Source: a virus
Reading direction: 5' to 3' (one strand)
IMG/VR virus record: IMGVR_UViG_3300025030_000024
Span: 1 to 49,723 of that record
DNA length: 49,723 bases
Below the pieces are notes generated by a model. That model searched no databases. It saw only the letters and a program-made list of their open reading frames with translations, and was not told the origin of the DNA. Position numbers and translations under genes: made by a program. Shown in pieces: positions 16,503 to 23,156 of this stretch. Within the stretch, counting starts at the first letter, position 1, and every line of letters starts with the position of its first letter.

Positions 16503-18575
16503 TTACCGCCCCATATGGTGTACTGTTACTTCTCTTGCTGGTCTACGTCGTTTTTGTTGAACCCATATTATTAACTGGGCCATACAGTCACTGTCTTCAT
16601 CGTGCTTACCATTCGGGAAAACAGCCATAGCATCCAAAAAATCCACCAGCCACGGAGCACCTTCCGGTAGATAAACATTACCTGCCTCAACAGTCGGTGT
16701 AGCCAGATTCGCTCGTTCTTCCTTATCATTGGTGCCGATGTTAAAAGCGATGATTGGTAAAGTGGTTTCTCTTTTTAATTCCTGGATTATATTCTGTCCA
16801 GATGCTTTATCCTCGATAAGGATGGCGTTGGCCGGTTCCATTGCTGCTACGTTGCGTATTTCGCGCTTGCCGTCAGGCGTCTCCATCTTCCGGTTTAATC
16901 GGAATGTGATGTAGATACCATTTTCGTAAACCTTAGCAACCAAACAACCCCAAGGGTCATTTCTTTGCTTTGCTTTGAAGGCCGTATCCCAGGAGTGGAT
17001 GGTCATACAAGGCCCCTTCGGGAGTTCCCTGTAATACTTCCACCATGTCCTCTTCCAGATTTCTCCTTCTACTGCGGACGGCCTCTGCTGGTACAAGCTC
17101 TGAAAAGAGGCTCCAAGTACCGTCTTGATGGCAAGGAGGGCCGGGACGTCATATCTTTCGGGGCAGAGCGCCTGTCCCTCTGCACGTCCAAGCTCATCAA
17201 GGCCACCGTCTTCATCCATTTCGGCAATTGCTGGGAGGTTAATTACCGTCCAATTCGGCCCATCCTCAGAGGCAAGAATTCTGCCAGCAAGGTCGTCTTG
17301 GTGCCAGCGGGTCATAATTAATATGATTGCAGCCCCTGGCTCCATACGAGTAGATAAATCGTCGGTGTACCAATCCCATACTTTTTCTTGGTAGGCTTTG
17401 GAGTTAGCTTCTTCGCGGTTTTTAACCGGGTCATCAATGATGATCAGGTTTCCACCTTGCCCCGTGATACCACCACCGACCCCAACGGCTCGATGTCCGC
17501 CACCTACCTCAGTTTCCCAATCCTCAACGGCTGTACGGTCTTTTGAGATTGCGATTCGTTCCATAGCAATCTTGCGTGTTTGCCGGGAGAACTTATTCGC
17601 TAGTGTCTGGTTGTAAGCCCCAACGATCACTCTGTCGGTCGGCCGTTTCTCCAGATACCACGCTGGAAACCGGATTGTTATGGCGTTCGATTTGCCGTGA
17701 CGAGGCGGCATGAACACCATTAACTTTTTCAAAGAACCATCAAATATCTGGCCAAGCCGTTTACGAATCAAAAGAAGGTGTGGCCAATCCCATTTAAAAG
17801 CCGGTGTGACCTGTTGTAACCATTCCCCGTATTCCGGAACGTCGTTTAACTGGTCTTCTCTGCCGCCGAGGTCCCAATCACCCTCCAACATTTTCTCAAC
17901 AAGCCATTCTGGGAACTGATCCCTTAGCCGATTGATGTAAGTTGGGTCTGACTCTGAAATAATCGGGTTATCTTTTATAGTAGCCGGTATCCAAACCCTC
18001 ATGGTATCTGAAAGAGGGTCGTGAATAGGTGTCATGCCAGCGGGAGCAGGGTTTATAAACCTTATCTTGGCCCAAGTATGTCCTTTCCCACCAGTTCTAC
18101 CTGTCAACATAAACTGTTTATTGTCAACAGGGCTAGGGGAGGAACAAAGAGCGGCTCGGAGTTTCGTTACCGGGGTTTCAGAAGGCCAGTCAGTGACTTT
18201 ATCAATAGCCAACCAACTATATTCTAAGTTCATAAACCGATCAACATTGTCGCCCTGTACTAGGTATCTTAAGGAGAGAATAGCCCCGTTATTAAATACC
18301 CAGTGCCGACGGTGTGGTACATACTTCGCGAAGGGGCTGAAAACCCGTCTCGTGAGGTGTATGATCTCGTCCAGTTCGTCGTTAGTACGCCTAAATATTG
18401 TTCCCTTGGCCTTCTCACCGTATGTGTTCGCGTGGGATAGCCATGATAACAATAAAATAAACGTAGAACCAGCCCCTGTTCCACCACCATAAAAGATTTC
18501 AAAGATCGGACAAGATAAAAGCCAGTTTTGTGGCCCCGGCTGAGGACTTAAAGTAACCGTCGAAGGTTCGCTCAT
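16503..18575 (-). CDS. terL: Terminase large subunit with two tandem ATPase domains
   Basis: A 690-residue protein, much longer than usual (450-570). Residues 1-240 form one terminase-type ATPase: Walker A site GGGTGAGST (30-38) has no lysine, and Walker B reads LAIDK (122-126) where DE is expected, so it is probably inactive. It still has family features (RTGGKGHTW, RVWIPATIKDNP, MLEGDWD). Residues 280-440 form a second complete ATPase with intact Walker A (PRHGKS, K295) and Walker B (IIIDD, 378-382). The nuclease follows at 525-670 with SWD (530), ED (588-589) and DED/DSD (659-663). It cuts and packages DNA with the small subunit. The ATG overlaps the small-subunit stop by 4 bases. The tandem arrangement is unusual. 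Confidence 0.88.
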   Translation of the reverse strand: MSEPSTVTLSPQPGPQNWLLSCPIFEIFYGGGTGAGSTFILLLSWLSHANTYGEKAKGTIFRRTNDELDEIIHLTRRVFSPFAKYVPHRRHWVFNNGAILSLRYLVQGDNVDRFMNLEYSWLAIDKVTDWPSETPVTKLRAALCSSPSPVDNKQFMLTGRTGGKGHTWAKIRFINPAPAGMTPIHDPLSDTMRVWIPATIKDNPIISESDPTYINRLRDQFPEWLVEKMLEGDWDLGGREDQLNDVPEYGEWLQQVTPAFKWDWPHLLLIRKRLGQIFDGSLKKLMVFMPPRHGKSNAITIRFPAWYLEKRPTDRVIVGAYNQTLANKFSRQTRKIAMERIAISKDRTAVEDWETEVGGGHRAVGVGGGITGQGGNLIIIDDPVKNREEANSKAYQEKVWDWYTDDLSTRMEPGAAIILIMTRWHQDDLAGRILASEDGPNWTVINLPAIAEMDEDGGLDELGRAEGQALCPERYDVPALLAIKTVLGASFQSLYQQRPSAVEGEIWKRTWWKYYRELPKGPCMTIHSWDTAFKAKQRNDPWGCLVAKVYENGIYITFRLNRKMETPDGKREIRNVAAMEPANAILIEDKASGQNIIQELKRETTLPIIAFNIGTNDKEERANLATPTVEAGNVYLPEGAPWLVDFLDAMAVFPNGKHDEDSDCMAQLIIWVQQKRRRPAREVTVHHMGR

Positions 18576-19183
18576 ACCGGTTTGCTGTCAGCGTCTTCGA
18601 TGGCCCTATCAATCGGGAAGGTTAAGGCTTGCGGCTGTCCGCCACGTACCATATCTGACCACTTACCCATTTCTAACTGCTGCGGAACCACGATCTGAAC
18701 TGTCATATTACCCCCGCCACCTTGACCAGGGGTAGGAGGTGCACCGTTGTCCCCCATAAGGGAAAGGTGCATTTTGACAAGTTTTTCAAGGTCACTGACA
18801 TTATTTGGTTTAACACTACAGGTCGGCTTACCGGTTTTAGGGTCAACCTGTATAGTATCTGCTATCATGCCTTTAACAAGATCAATGTAAAAAGACCGAT
18901 AACGTAAAATCTCATCCTGGAAGTCAGTTTGGATGCGCTTGATCAGTTCTTGATCACGCTCTTTAATCCGATCAGCCCACTTAAAATGGGAGGACCATAA
19001 CTCCATAGTATTATAACGTATTCCAACAATTTCCGCAAGGGTTTTTAAGGTCCTTGCATCGCCCATAGCATAATAGATTTCAAAAACTTCTAAATGCCTT
19101 AAGGTTTCTTCTTTAGGTTTTTTATTCCACCAGTTATCTTGTTTACCTTCTGGTAGAAGGGGTTTTATTTTAGGTGTAGCCAT
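18572..19183 (-). CDS. terS: Terminase small subunit
   Basis: A 203-residue protein whose stop overlaps the large terminase start by 4 bases. An N-terminal helix-turn-helix (ARTLKTLAEIVGIRYNTMELWSSHFKWADRI, residues 43-73) fits DNA-recognition by small terminases, followed by a long helical part for oligomer formation. A Gly/Pro linker (PPTPGQGGGG) leads to the C-terminal segment that binds the large subunit. The ATG at 19183 follows an AAGGTATTATAC site. It marks the start of the packaging module. Confidence 0.82.
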   Translation of the reverse strand: MATPKIKPLLPEGKQDNWWNKKPKEETLRHLEVFEIYYAMGDARTLKTLAEIVGIRYNTMELWSSHFKWADRIKERDQELIKRIQTDFQDEILRYRSFYIDLVKGMIADTIQVDPKTGKPTCSVKPNNVSDLEKLVKMHLSLMGDNGAPPTPGQGGGGNMTVQIVVPQQLEMGKWSDMVRGGQPQALTFPIDRAIEDADSKPV

Positions 19184-19228
19184 GTATAATACCTTTTGTG
19201 TTACCTTATTTATATGGTACGAGTTCCC

Positions 19229-19456
19229 TTAGATATCCAGTAGTTGTTTTTTTAATTTCTCCATCATCCATAGAACAGTACCACCATCAGGTATACTAGA
19301 TGCAAAGAAATATTCACCGTCTTCCTTTTTACCTAAAATTACTATATCTTCAAGATTTTCTGTAATAACACCATCCAGTACTCTTTGTACTGGTATGTTT
19401 AACCTAGTAGGGCAGTCTAAAACTACTACTTTTTTAGGAACTGATTTAAGTGTCAT
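19229..19456 (-). CDS. Small conserved phage protein, unknown function
   Basis: A 75-residue protein starting inside the last codons of the upstream gene (11-base overlap). A start at MTLKSVPKK is preferred because it sits at the coupling point. It contains KKVVVLDCPTRLNIPVQRVLDGV and DIVILGKKEDGEYFFASS, followed by a helix (GGTVLWMMEKLKKQLL). I recall similar short proteins as common in phage genomes near replication or terminase genes, but no function is known. No metal-binding motif. Confidence 0.65.
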   Translation of the reverse strand: MTLKSVPKKVVVLDCPTRLNIPVQRVLDGVITENLEDIVILGKKEDGEYFFASSIPDGGTVLWMMEKLKKQLLDI

Positions 19457-19880
19457 ATGGTACGAGTTCCAAAGTTGCCCTTGGGTTCTCCTTATCAACG
19501 TTGCCTATTTCATAAACCACCCGACGAATTATCTTGTAATCATCATCAGGTATTATTTTAAATGTTACCAATGCATCCATAGTAAACTTTGAAATTATCG
19601 GGAGTGGGTTTTCCAGGTCCATACGGGTTCTGGTAGGTGGGTAAAGAGTCCACCTAGCTTCAAAAGGCCCACTAAAAGTGTTTGTACAGATTGCTGGCCA
19701 CCCTGCCTCATCCAAAGCCACTTCAACTACCTCGTGGTAATTGTTTTTGGCGTGTGACAGCACCATGTGATGTGCCCCACGATAATTATTCAAGTTTAGA
19801 ATGAACGATTTTGAAGCTTCTGTCTTACCCGTCCTAACCCGTAAAGGGAGACTGATTATGAAAGATGGGTCTTTTGACAT
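19446..19880 (-). CDS. rusA: RusA-like Holliday junction resolvase
   Basis: A 144-residue protein at the head of the leftward operon. The segment RTRMDLENPLPIISKFTMDAL...IPDDDYKII matches the RusA pattern (D..N..K...D.L......DD..I), with the acidic residues expected to bind metal and resolve branched DNA before packaging. The RusA first motif is divergent (DLEN rather than DLDN). No Shine-Dalgarno precedes ATG 19880. The promoter -10 element lies seven bases upstream, so the mRNA probably starts at the ATG and is leaderless. Size fits RusA (about 120-150 residues). Confidence 0.65.
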   Translation of the reverse strand: MSKDPSFIISLPLRVRTGKTEASKSFILNLNNYRGAHHMVLSHAKNNYHEVVEVALDEAGWPAICTNTFSGPFEARWTLYPPTRTRMDLENPLPIISKFTMDALVTFKIIPDDDYKIIRRVVYEIGNVDKENPRATLELVPYDT

Positions 19881-19886
19881 AAACCC

Positions 19887-19916
19887 ATTGTAACATAAAA
19901 GGAGGAGTGTCGTCAA
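19887..19916 (-). promoter_or_regulatory. Sigma70-type promoter for leftward operon
   Basis: On the minus strand a -35 TTGACG (19916-19911) and -10 TACAAT (19892-19887) are separated by 18 bases. The expected start, 7 bases after the -10, is the A of the ATG at 19880. The same -10 and the same 18-base spacer occur in the rightward promoter at 25810. Confidence 0.7.
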
Positions 19917-20007
19917 GGTATCGTGTAATGAAGACCCAGTGGGATAGGCAGAGGTATATGTGTAGTGAATGTGCGCCACGCGTCGCTCCCTGTTTGATGT
20001 TACGTAG

Positions 20008-20025
20008 TTGCAAGAGCCGTGCCAA
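20008..20025 (-). promoter_or_regulatory. Sigma54-type promoter, leftward
   Basis: Minus strand reads TTGGCACG (20025-20018), four bases, TTGC (20013-20010), then AA, an exact match to the RpoN consensus TTGGCACG-N4-TTGC. The predicted start is near 19998, 118 bases upstream of the resolvase ATG. It points into the late operon. The TGTACA-rich element lies just upstream of it. Confidence 0.75.
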
Positions 20026-20056
20026 AAGGTATAAATATCTTTGTACACACGCAAGT

Positions 20057-20086
20057 GCCCGTCGGACGGGCCTCGAAATATTTCGA
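20057..20086. repeat. Two adjacent palindromes
   Basis: GCCCGTC-G-GACGGGC (20057-20071) and the perfect 14-bp palindrome TCGAAATATTTCGA (20073-20086) lie side by side. The GCCCGT stem recurs at 23037-23052 with a TCCG loop, next to another sigma54 promoter. They may be protein-binding sites. Confidence 0.7.
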
Positions 20087-20107
20087 CATTTATGCTCTAT
20101 ACACGTT

Positions 20108-20285
20108 CTGTACACGCGGAGGCCCGTCTCCGACGGCGTTTTGTACAAGATGGTACAACGGGACAACGAATCGCGAAGTGTTGTTGTTGTTTGTTTTTCT
20201 TCTCCTGGAAATATGAAAAAAGGCTGTACCGCTGTCACAAAATGGCGCGAAGGCCTGTACGACGCGGCCTCGGACGTGTACAGAG
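20108..20285. repeat. Duplicated noncoding element, copy X
   Basis: This 178-base segment matches 25393-25566 in the same orientation. Collinear landmarks are CTGTACACG, GGCCCGTC, GTTTTG, GGTACA, GAAG then TTGTTTGTT, GGAAATATG, CTGTACC, GACGCGGCC and GTGTACAG. Four boxes of TGTAC type recur in both copies. It may hold regulator sites, an origin or a small RNA. Confidence 0.7.
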
Positions 20286-20288
20286 CCG

Positions 20289-20312
20289 GTACAGAGAAGT
20301 TATTCTCTGTAC
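20289..20312. other. Strong hairpin, 10-bp stem with GTTA loop
   Basis: GTACAGAGAA (20289-20298), loop GTTA, TTCTCTGTAC (20303-20312). An alternative 12-bp pairing joins 20274-20285 with 20305-20316, so the two hairpins compete. ATTTTT follows 8 bases later on the plus strand, a weak terminator sign. Confidence 0.7.
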
Positions 20313-20489
20313 ACGTTGCCATTTTTCGGGGTTGATCTTCTATGTAGATTCTGGGTTTGGGAGACTTACTCTGAGAAGCAGGCTACTCACTGCGACGGGG
20401 GGTGCTCTATGTGGGATGCGGCTTTCGACACAAGACCATTTTACCATGGCGGATTAGGTCGTGGCAATATGTCGTGTAACGAGTATTTA

Positions 20490-20620
20490 AATCCCTATAT
20501 ACCGTGGTGAATATAGTATATACCTGACTTCGTGCTCTTATTGTCTTGATATAAAATGTATATTAAATATTCAATCCCCCTTATACCCAATCCCCCTTAT
20601 ATCCAATCCCCCTTATATCC
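20490..20620. other. Origin-like AT-rich stretch with three 16-bp iterons
   Basis: An AT-rich part (20480-20571) is followed by three direct repeats of CAATCCCCCTTATATC starting at 20572, 20588 and 20604 (first copy ends ACC). Iterons beside AT-rich DNA are typical of replication origins, but no matching initiator gene was recognised. Confidence 0.45.
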
Positions 20621-20859
20621 GGTCGTACTATACCTCAATGGTTTCCCGCTGCTTTCCGCTCGTCTGCTATGGGGGAATATGCCACGGGGGTTAATCGATG
20701 GGGTATTAAAGGGCATGGGACGAGCAAACCCGGTTCCGGTATTCGGGCCGGTGCGGTGAACAGAGGAGGGGCAAAGAGGGCACATCGAATACCTCTCCTC
20801 GTTTAGTCCCCGGTCTGTGCCTTCGGCCCTTGGCTAGGGGTCGTGGGGCTGGGTCGGGG

Positions 20860-21046
20860 TATGACAAAGCACGTCATAGGTATGACAAAGCACGTCATAT
20901 CTCCGAAGGCCCGTCCTTAGCGGGCTTGCGGGTGTTGGGCCGTGAAACAGGGTGCGTGAAACATATCCTTAGTCCGCGAAGGCCCGTCCTTGGCGGGCTT
21001 GCGGGGTATGACAAAGCACGTCATAGGGGTGACGAAGGACGTCATA
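20860..21046. promoter_or_regulatory. Palindrome cluster TGAC-N7-GTCA (four copies)
   Basis: Three identical 19-base copies of TATGACAAAGCACGTCATA lie at 20860-20878, 20881-20899 and 21007-21025, with a variant (GTGACGAAGGACGTCATAC) at 21029-21047. They are dyad symmetric with half sites TATGAC/GTCATA. Copies 3-4 sit about 140-180 bases upstream of the first rightward sigma54 promoter, a usual distance for enhancer sites. Two relatives occur at 22962-23000. Confidence 0.8.
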
Positions 21047-21150
21047 CGGCGGGGCCGTCGACCGGCCTTACTGCAAACCCCGTGCCAAATCAGCTACCGG
21101 GGCAGCGGGTAGGTCCTAGGCCGTAAGCCCGCTAAGGACGGGCCTCCGCG
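20903..21150. repeat. GC-rich repeat GGCCCGTCCTT-GCGGGCTT (three copies, one inverted)
   Basis: Copies at 20903-20932 and 20974-21004 are direct and nearly identical. A third, inverted, lies at 21123-21150. Inside each, GCCCG and CGGGC can pair. The copies flank the TGAC palindromes. Function unknown. Confidence 0.7.
21072..21088 (-). promoter_or_regulatory. Sigma54-type promoter, leftward (distal)
   Basis: Minus strand TTGGCACG (21088-21081), GGGT, TTGC (21076-21073), A. Exact RpoN consensus. It points left, toward the control region and late operon, and is divergent to the two rightward copies 100-175 bases away. Confidence 0.7.
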
Positions 21151-21186
21151 ATCAAGGGTGTCTCGACCGGGGTACGGGGCATCGGT

Positions 21187-21202
21187 TTGGCACGGGGGTT
21201 GC
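21187..21202 (+). promoter_or_regulatory. Sigma54-type promoter, rightward 1
   Basis: TTGGCACG (21187-21194), GGGG, TTGC (21199-21202), AA. The start is expected near 21212-21214. The transcript begins with TAGGGG then a GGGG...CCCC hairpin (GGGGCTCGACCCC), which recurs at the two other rightward copies. Confidence 0.8.
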
Positions 21203-21261
21203 AACCTCAAAGGTAGGGGCTCGACCCCGCCAGCAGGCACCACCGGCCAGCCCGATCGGGT

Positions 21262-21277
21262 TTGGCACGGGGGTTGC
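21262..21277 (+). promoter_or_regulatory. Sigma54-type promoter, rightward 2
   Basis: TTGGCACG (21262-21269), GGGG, TTGC (21274-21277), AA. The promoter and 5' hairpin are a direct repeat of the copy 75 bases upstream. The predicted start (about 21288) is about 44 bases upstream of the first early gene. Confidence 0.82.
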
Positions 21278-21331
21278 AAGAATAAGAGTAGGGGCTCGAC
21301 CCCGCCAGACCACTATACGGAGGATACACCC

Positions 21332-21556
21332 ATGAGCACACAGACCATCGCCACCCGCATCGCCGCTGCACAGATCCCCACTGCTGCCATCCCTGCTATG
21401 GTAGCCGATCTGGACGATCGCACCCCTGCTGAGCTTACCGCGATAGCCGATCTAGCTGAGCTTACCGCCAGCCTAGTGGATGGCAGCATTGGATTCGAGT
21501 GGTACTCTGCTGATGTCCTACGTATCCTACGCTCACTGGGCTGGTCGCCAGCCTGA
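21332..21556 (+). CDS. Small early protein, unknown
   Basis: A 74-residue protein, the first gene of the rightward operon. ATG 21332 follows a GGAGG site (21318-21323 region). The protein is Ala-rich and helical, with TIATRIAAAQIPTAAIPAMV, TPAELTAIADLAELTASL and an end FEWYSADVLRILRSLGW. The pattern of short helices resembles a small DNA- or protein-binding bundle, but no family was recognised. It sits directly behind two sigma54 promoters, so it should be among the first genes made under that control. Confidence 0.65.
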   Translation: MSTQTIATRIAAAQIPTAAIPAMVADLDDRTPAELTAIADLAELTASLVDGSIGFEWYSADVLRILRSLGWSPA

Positions 21557-21644
21557 TCTGGTATGACCCTTGCAGCACCAATACTGACCCTAGCGGACAC
21601 CATGCTGCTGGGGCAGACATCACAGACCCGAATGGAGACATGCC

Positions 21645-22253
21645 ATGACCACCACAGCCCACACACAGACCCGTACCACCGTTAAAGCCGACCTCAAGAC
21701 CCGTGCAGACCTCAAAGCCGCTAACCCCAAGGCCAAGAACCTCGACAAGATCAAGGCAGGCTCAACCCTCAAGTCCGGCTCCACCCAGAAGCCGGGTGCA
21801 GCCACAGCCGCTCATCGTGCTGCCGTCAAGGATGCTGTCAAGGCATCCGGTAACGCCAAGGCCGCTGCACCTGCTACGCCCAAGGTTGATCCAGCTATCG
21901 CTGCTGCAGCCAAGGCTGTGCTTAAGGCTGAGCAGAAGGCCGCATTTGAGGCCCGGATTGCTGCACAGAAGATCGCTACTGCCGCTAAGCACCACGCACA
22001 GAAGCTGTTCTCGTCGTTCACTGCACGTGTCAAGTACATGGCCTACATGGACAATCCTGAGTTCGGCGGCCTCGATGGGCGCGAATCGATCGGCTGGACC
22101 CTGACACACGTAAACAGCACTGGGGTACACCTTAAAGCTGAGCGTAAGGGCGATACGGTTTACTTCTACACCGGCAAAGAGCAGATTGGCGCAATCCCCT
22201 GCACCAGAGAAGACGTGGCCTCACTGCTTGATGTATCTAAGTGGGCCGCCTAG
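21645..22253 (+). CDS. Basic Ala/Lys-rich early protein, paralogue A
   Basis: A 202-residue protein. Residues 1-110 are rich in Lys, Ala and Thr (histone H1-like tail character), with repeated AAAKA-type runs. Residues 118-200 form a domain shared with the proteins at 26817 and 27493: FTARVKYMAYMDNP..GG..GR.SIGWTL..VNSTGV. This domain is unnamed as far as I know. A ribosome site (GGAG) precedes ATG 21645. The basic tail suggests nucleic-acid binding, and the shared domain suggests a common partner. Function unknown. Confidence 0.75.
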   Translation: MTTTAHTQTRTTVKADLKTRADLKAANPKAKNLDKIKAGSTLKSGSTQKPGAATAAHRAAVKDAVKASGNAKAAAPATPKVDPAIAAAAKAVLKAEQKAAFEARIAAQKIATAAKHHAQKLFSSFTARVKYMAYMDNPEFGGLDGRESIGWTLTHVNSTGVHLKAERKGDTVYFYTGKEQIGAIPCTREDVASLLDVSKWAA

Positions 22254-22276
22254 ACCGACACACAGAGCAAAAGCGA

Positions 22277-22304
22277 GAGGGACCGGCTAATCCCCGGTCC
22301 CCTC
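22277..22304 (+). other. Intergenic GC-rich hairpin
   Basis: GAGGGACCGG pairs with CCGGTCCCCTC across a 7-base loop, with one bulged C. No T run follows, so it may be a processing or stabilising element rather than an efficient terminator. Confidence 0.55.
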
Positions 22305-22341
22305 TACTGACCCCAAACCAGAGAGAAGAGAGGATACAGTT

Positions 22342-22479
22342 ATGAGTGCAGAGATAAGCAGGACACTGGCTAAGGCGATCGCGTACAAAGCCTGTGGCAA
22401 ACACAAAGAGGCCAAGGAATGGGCAACTAAGTTGCTGGAGATGCTTACTGCCGCAGGACTGTTTAAAGGGGAGGCTTAG
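22342..22479 (+). CDS. Very small helical protein
   Basis: A 45-residue protein (MSAEISRTLAKAIAYKACGK to AAGLFKGEA). ATG 22342 follows AGAGAGAAGAGAGG, a purine-rich leader seen before at least seven genes here. It is basic, helical and followed by the next gene with 2 bases between them. Its reading frame is tightly packed between two genes, which supports it. Function unknown. Confidence 0.65.
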   Translation: MSAEISRTLAKAIAYKACGKHKEAKEWATKLLEMLTAAGLFKGEA

Positions 22480-22481
22480 CC

Positions 22482-22718
22482 ATGAGCAAAGGCATGACGA
22501 TTGACTTTAAGCTAGGCGGCAAGGAGAAGCGGGTGTTTGTTCCGCAAGCTGTCTGCCTCATGTACAGCAAGGTGGACTACTTTACTGCCGCTAAGGAGTA
22601 CCTCAAGGTCGCGTATCCCGGCTGTAAGACTACCAGCATAAGCGTAAGTGGGGGTAAGCACAGCCACGACCTCACCGAGGTAACGGAATTGCCTAGAACC
22701 GGGAGGACACGACCATGA
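22482..22718 (+). CDS. Small early protein, unknown
   Basis: A 78-residue protein with a good GGGGAGG site before ATG 22482. The sequence alternates strands and helices (MTIDFKLGGKEKRVFVPQAVC; FTAAKEYLKVAYPGCKTTSISV). Its stop TGA overlaps the next ATG by 4 bases. No family was recognised; three Cys are not in a metal-binding pattern. Confidence 0.7.
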   Translation: MSKGMTIDFKLGGKEKRVFVPQAVCLMYSKVDYFTAAKEYLKVAYPGCKTTSISVSGGKHSHDLTEVTELPRTGRTRP

Positions 22719-22987
22719 GACCACTCACCACGATGCTTACTGTATTGACCGTTGTTGTCCTACTCCAGACACCAATAATTATCCGTGAACCTGATCTACG
22801 CGAACTCGATCGGCTAGAACAAGTCGAGCTTGATGCCGCTATTAGGGATGAAGAGGCCCTGCAGAACGAGGCCGAAATAGAGGCTCTTGAGGGCTTTACC
22901 GATATGGACTGTGAATTGCGCGAATCTGAGACTGTGCCAAACCCTTTCATATTTACTGACAGTGACAAGCTTCGTCACCGCGAGTGA
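22715..22987 (+). CDS. Small single-span membrane protein
   Basis: A 90-residue protein with an N-terminal hydrophobic segment (PLTTMLTVLTVVVLLQTPIII, residues 3-22) and a long acidic, Glu-rich helical tail (ELDRLEQVELDAAIRDEEALQNEAEIEALEGF). The ATG is coupled to the upstream gene by an ATGA overlap. It would be anchored in the inner membrane with a charged domain. The 3' end overlaps the first of two TGAC-N7-GTCA palindromes. Function unknown. Confidence 0.7.
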   Translation: MRPLTTMLTVLTVVVLLQTPIIIREPDLRELDRLEQVELDAAIRDEEALQNEAEIEALEGFTDMDCELRESETVPNPFIFTDSDKLRHRE

Positions 22988-23000
22988 CAAGCTTTGTCAT
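22962..23000. promoter_or_regulatory. Two TGAC-type palindromes upstream of sigma54 promoter
   Basis: GTGACAAGCTTCGTCAC (22962-22978) and GTGACAAGCTTTGTCAT (22984-23000) match the palindromes in the main control region. Their centres are about 85-110 bases upstream of the -24 element at 23074, a common spacing for activator sites. The first overlaps the end of the upstream gene. Confidence 0.75.
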
Positions 23001-23073
23001 ACAAGCCTGAATCAGGTATTACCCGCAACCACGAGAAGCCCGTTCCGACGGGCACAGCATCAGAGGCTGTTTG

Positions 23074-23089
23074 TTGGCACGACGTTTGC
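23074..23089 (+). promoter_or_regulatory. Sigma54-type promoter, rightward 3
   Basis: TTGGCACG (23074-23081), ACGT, TTGC (23086-23089), A. Twelve bases after the C at -12 lies the sequence TAGGGCTTCGACCCT at 23101, equivalent to the TAGGGGCTCGACCCC of the other two copies, with compensatory change in the stem. It would drive the gene at 23157. Confidence 0.82.
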
Positions 23090-23156
23090 AGCGTACAAGA
23101 TAGGGCTTCGACCCTGCTGGTCACACGACCAGAACCTAACTCAATGGAGACGAGCC

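Larger units (their letters stand above)
19917..21331. other. Divergent control region without convincing genes
   Basis: This 1.4 kb stretch separates the leftward and rightward operons. It holds the sigma54 and sigma70 promoter matches, palindromes (20057-20071 and 20073-20086), one copy of a duplicated noncoding element, an AT-rich part with 16-bp iterons, three copies of a GGCCCGTCCTT repeat and four TGAC-N7-GTCA palindromes. Open frames exist but lack ribosome sites and read through the repeats, so they are taken as chance. Confidence 0.75.

Noticed and set aside
19881-20322. Leftward frame extension upstream of the resolvase
   Set aside because: It contains the promoter and repeats; the start at 19880 fits the promoter and the RusA size.
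19907-20335. Rightward frame of 142 codons in the control region
   Set aside because: It crosses palindromes and the duplicated element, lacks a ribosome site and is rich in Arg/Cys as chance frames are.
20556-20759. Frame of 67 codons over the iterons
   Set aside because: Pro-rich output is produced by the tandem CCCCC repeats; no ribosome site.
21563-21685. Frame of 40 codons overlapping the start of the gene at 21645
   Set aside because: No ribosome site, odd composition (His/Thr rich) and overlap with a better gene.
22277-22304. Intrinsic terminator after the gene at 22253
   Set aside because: The hairpin is strong but no T run follows on the plus strand, so it is listed only as a hairpin.
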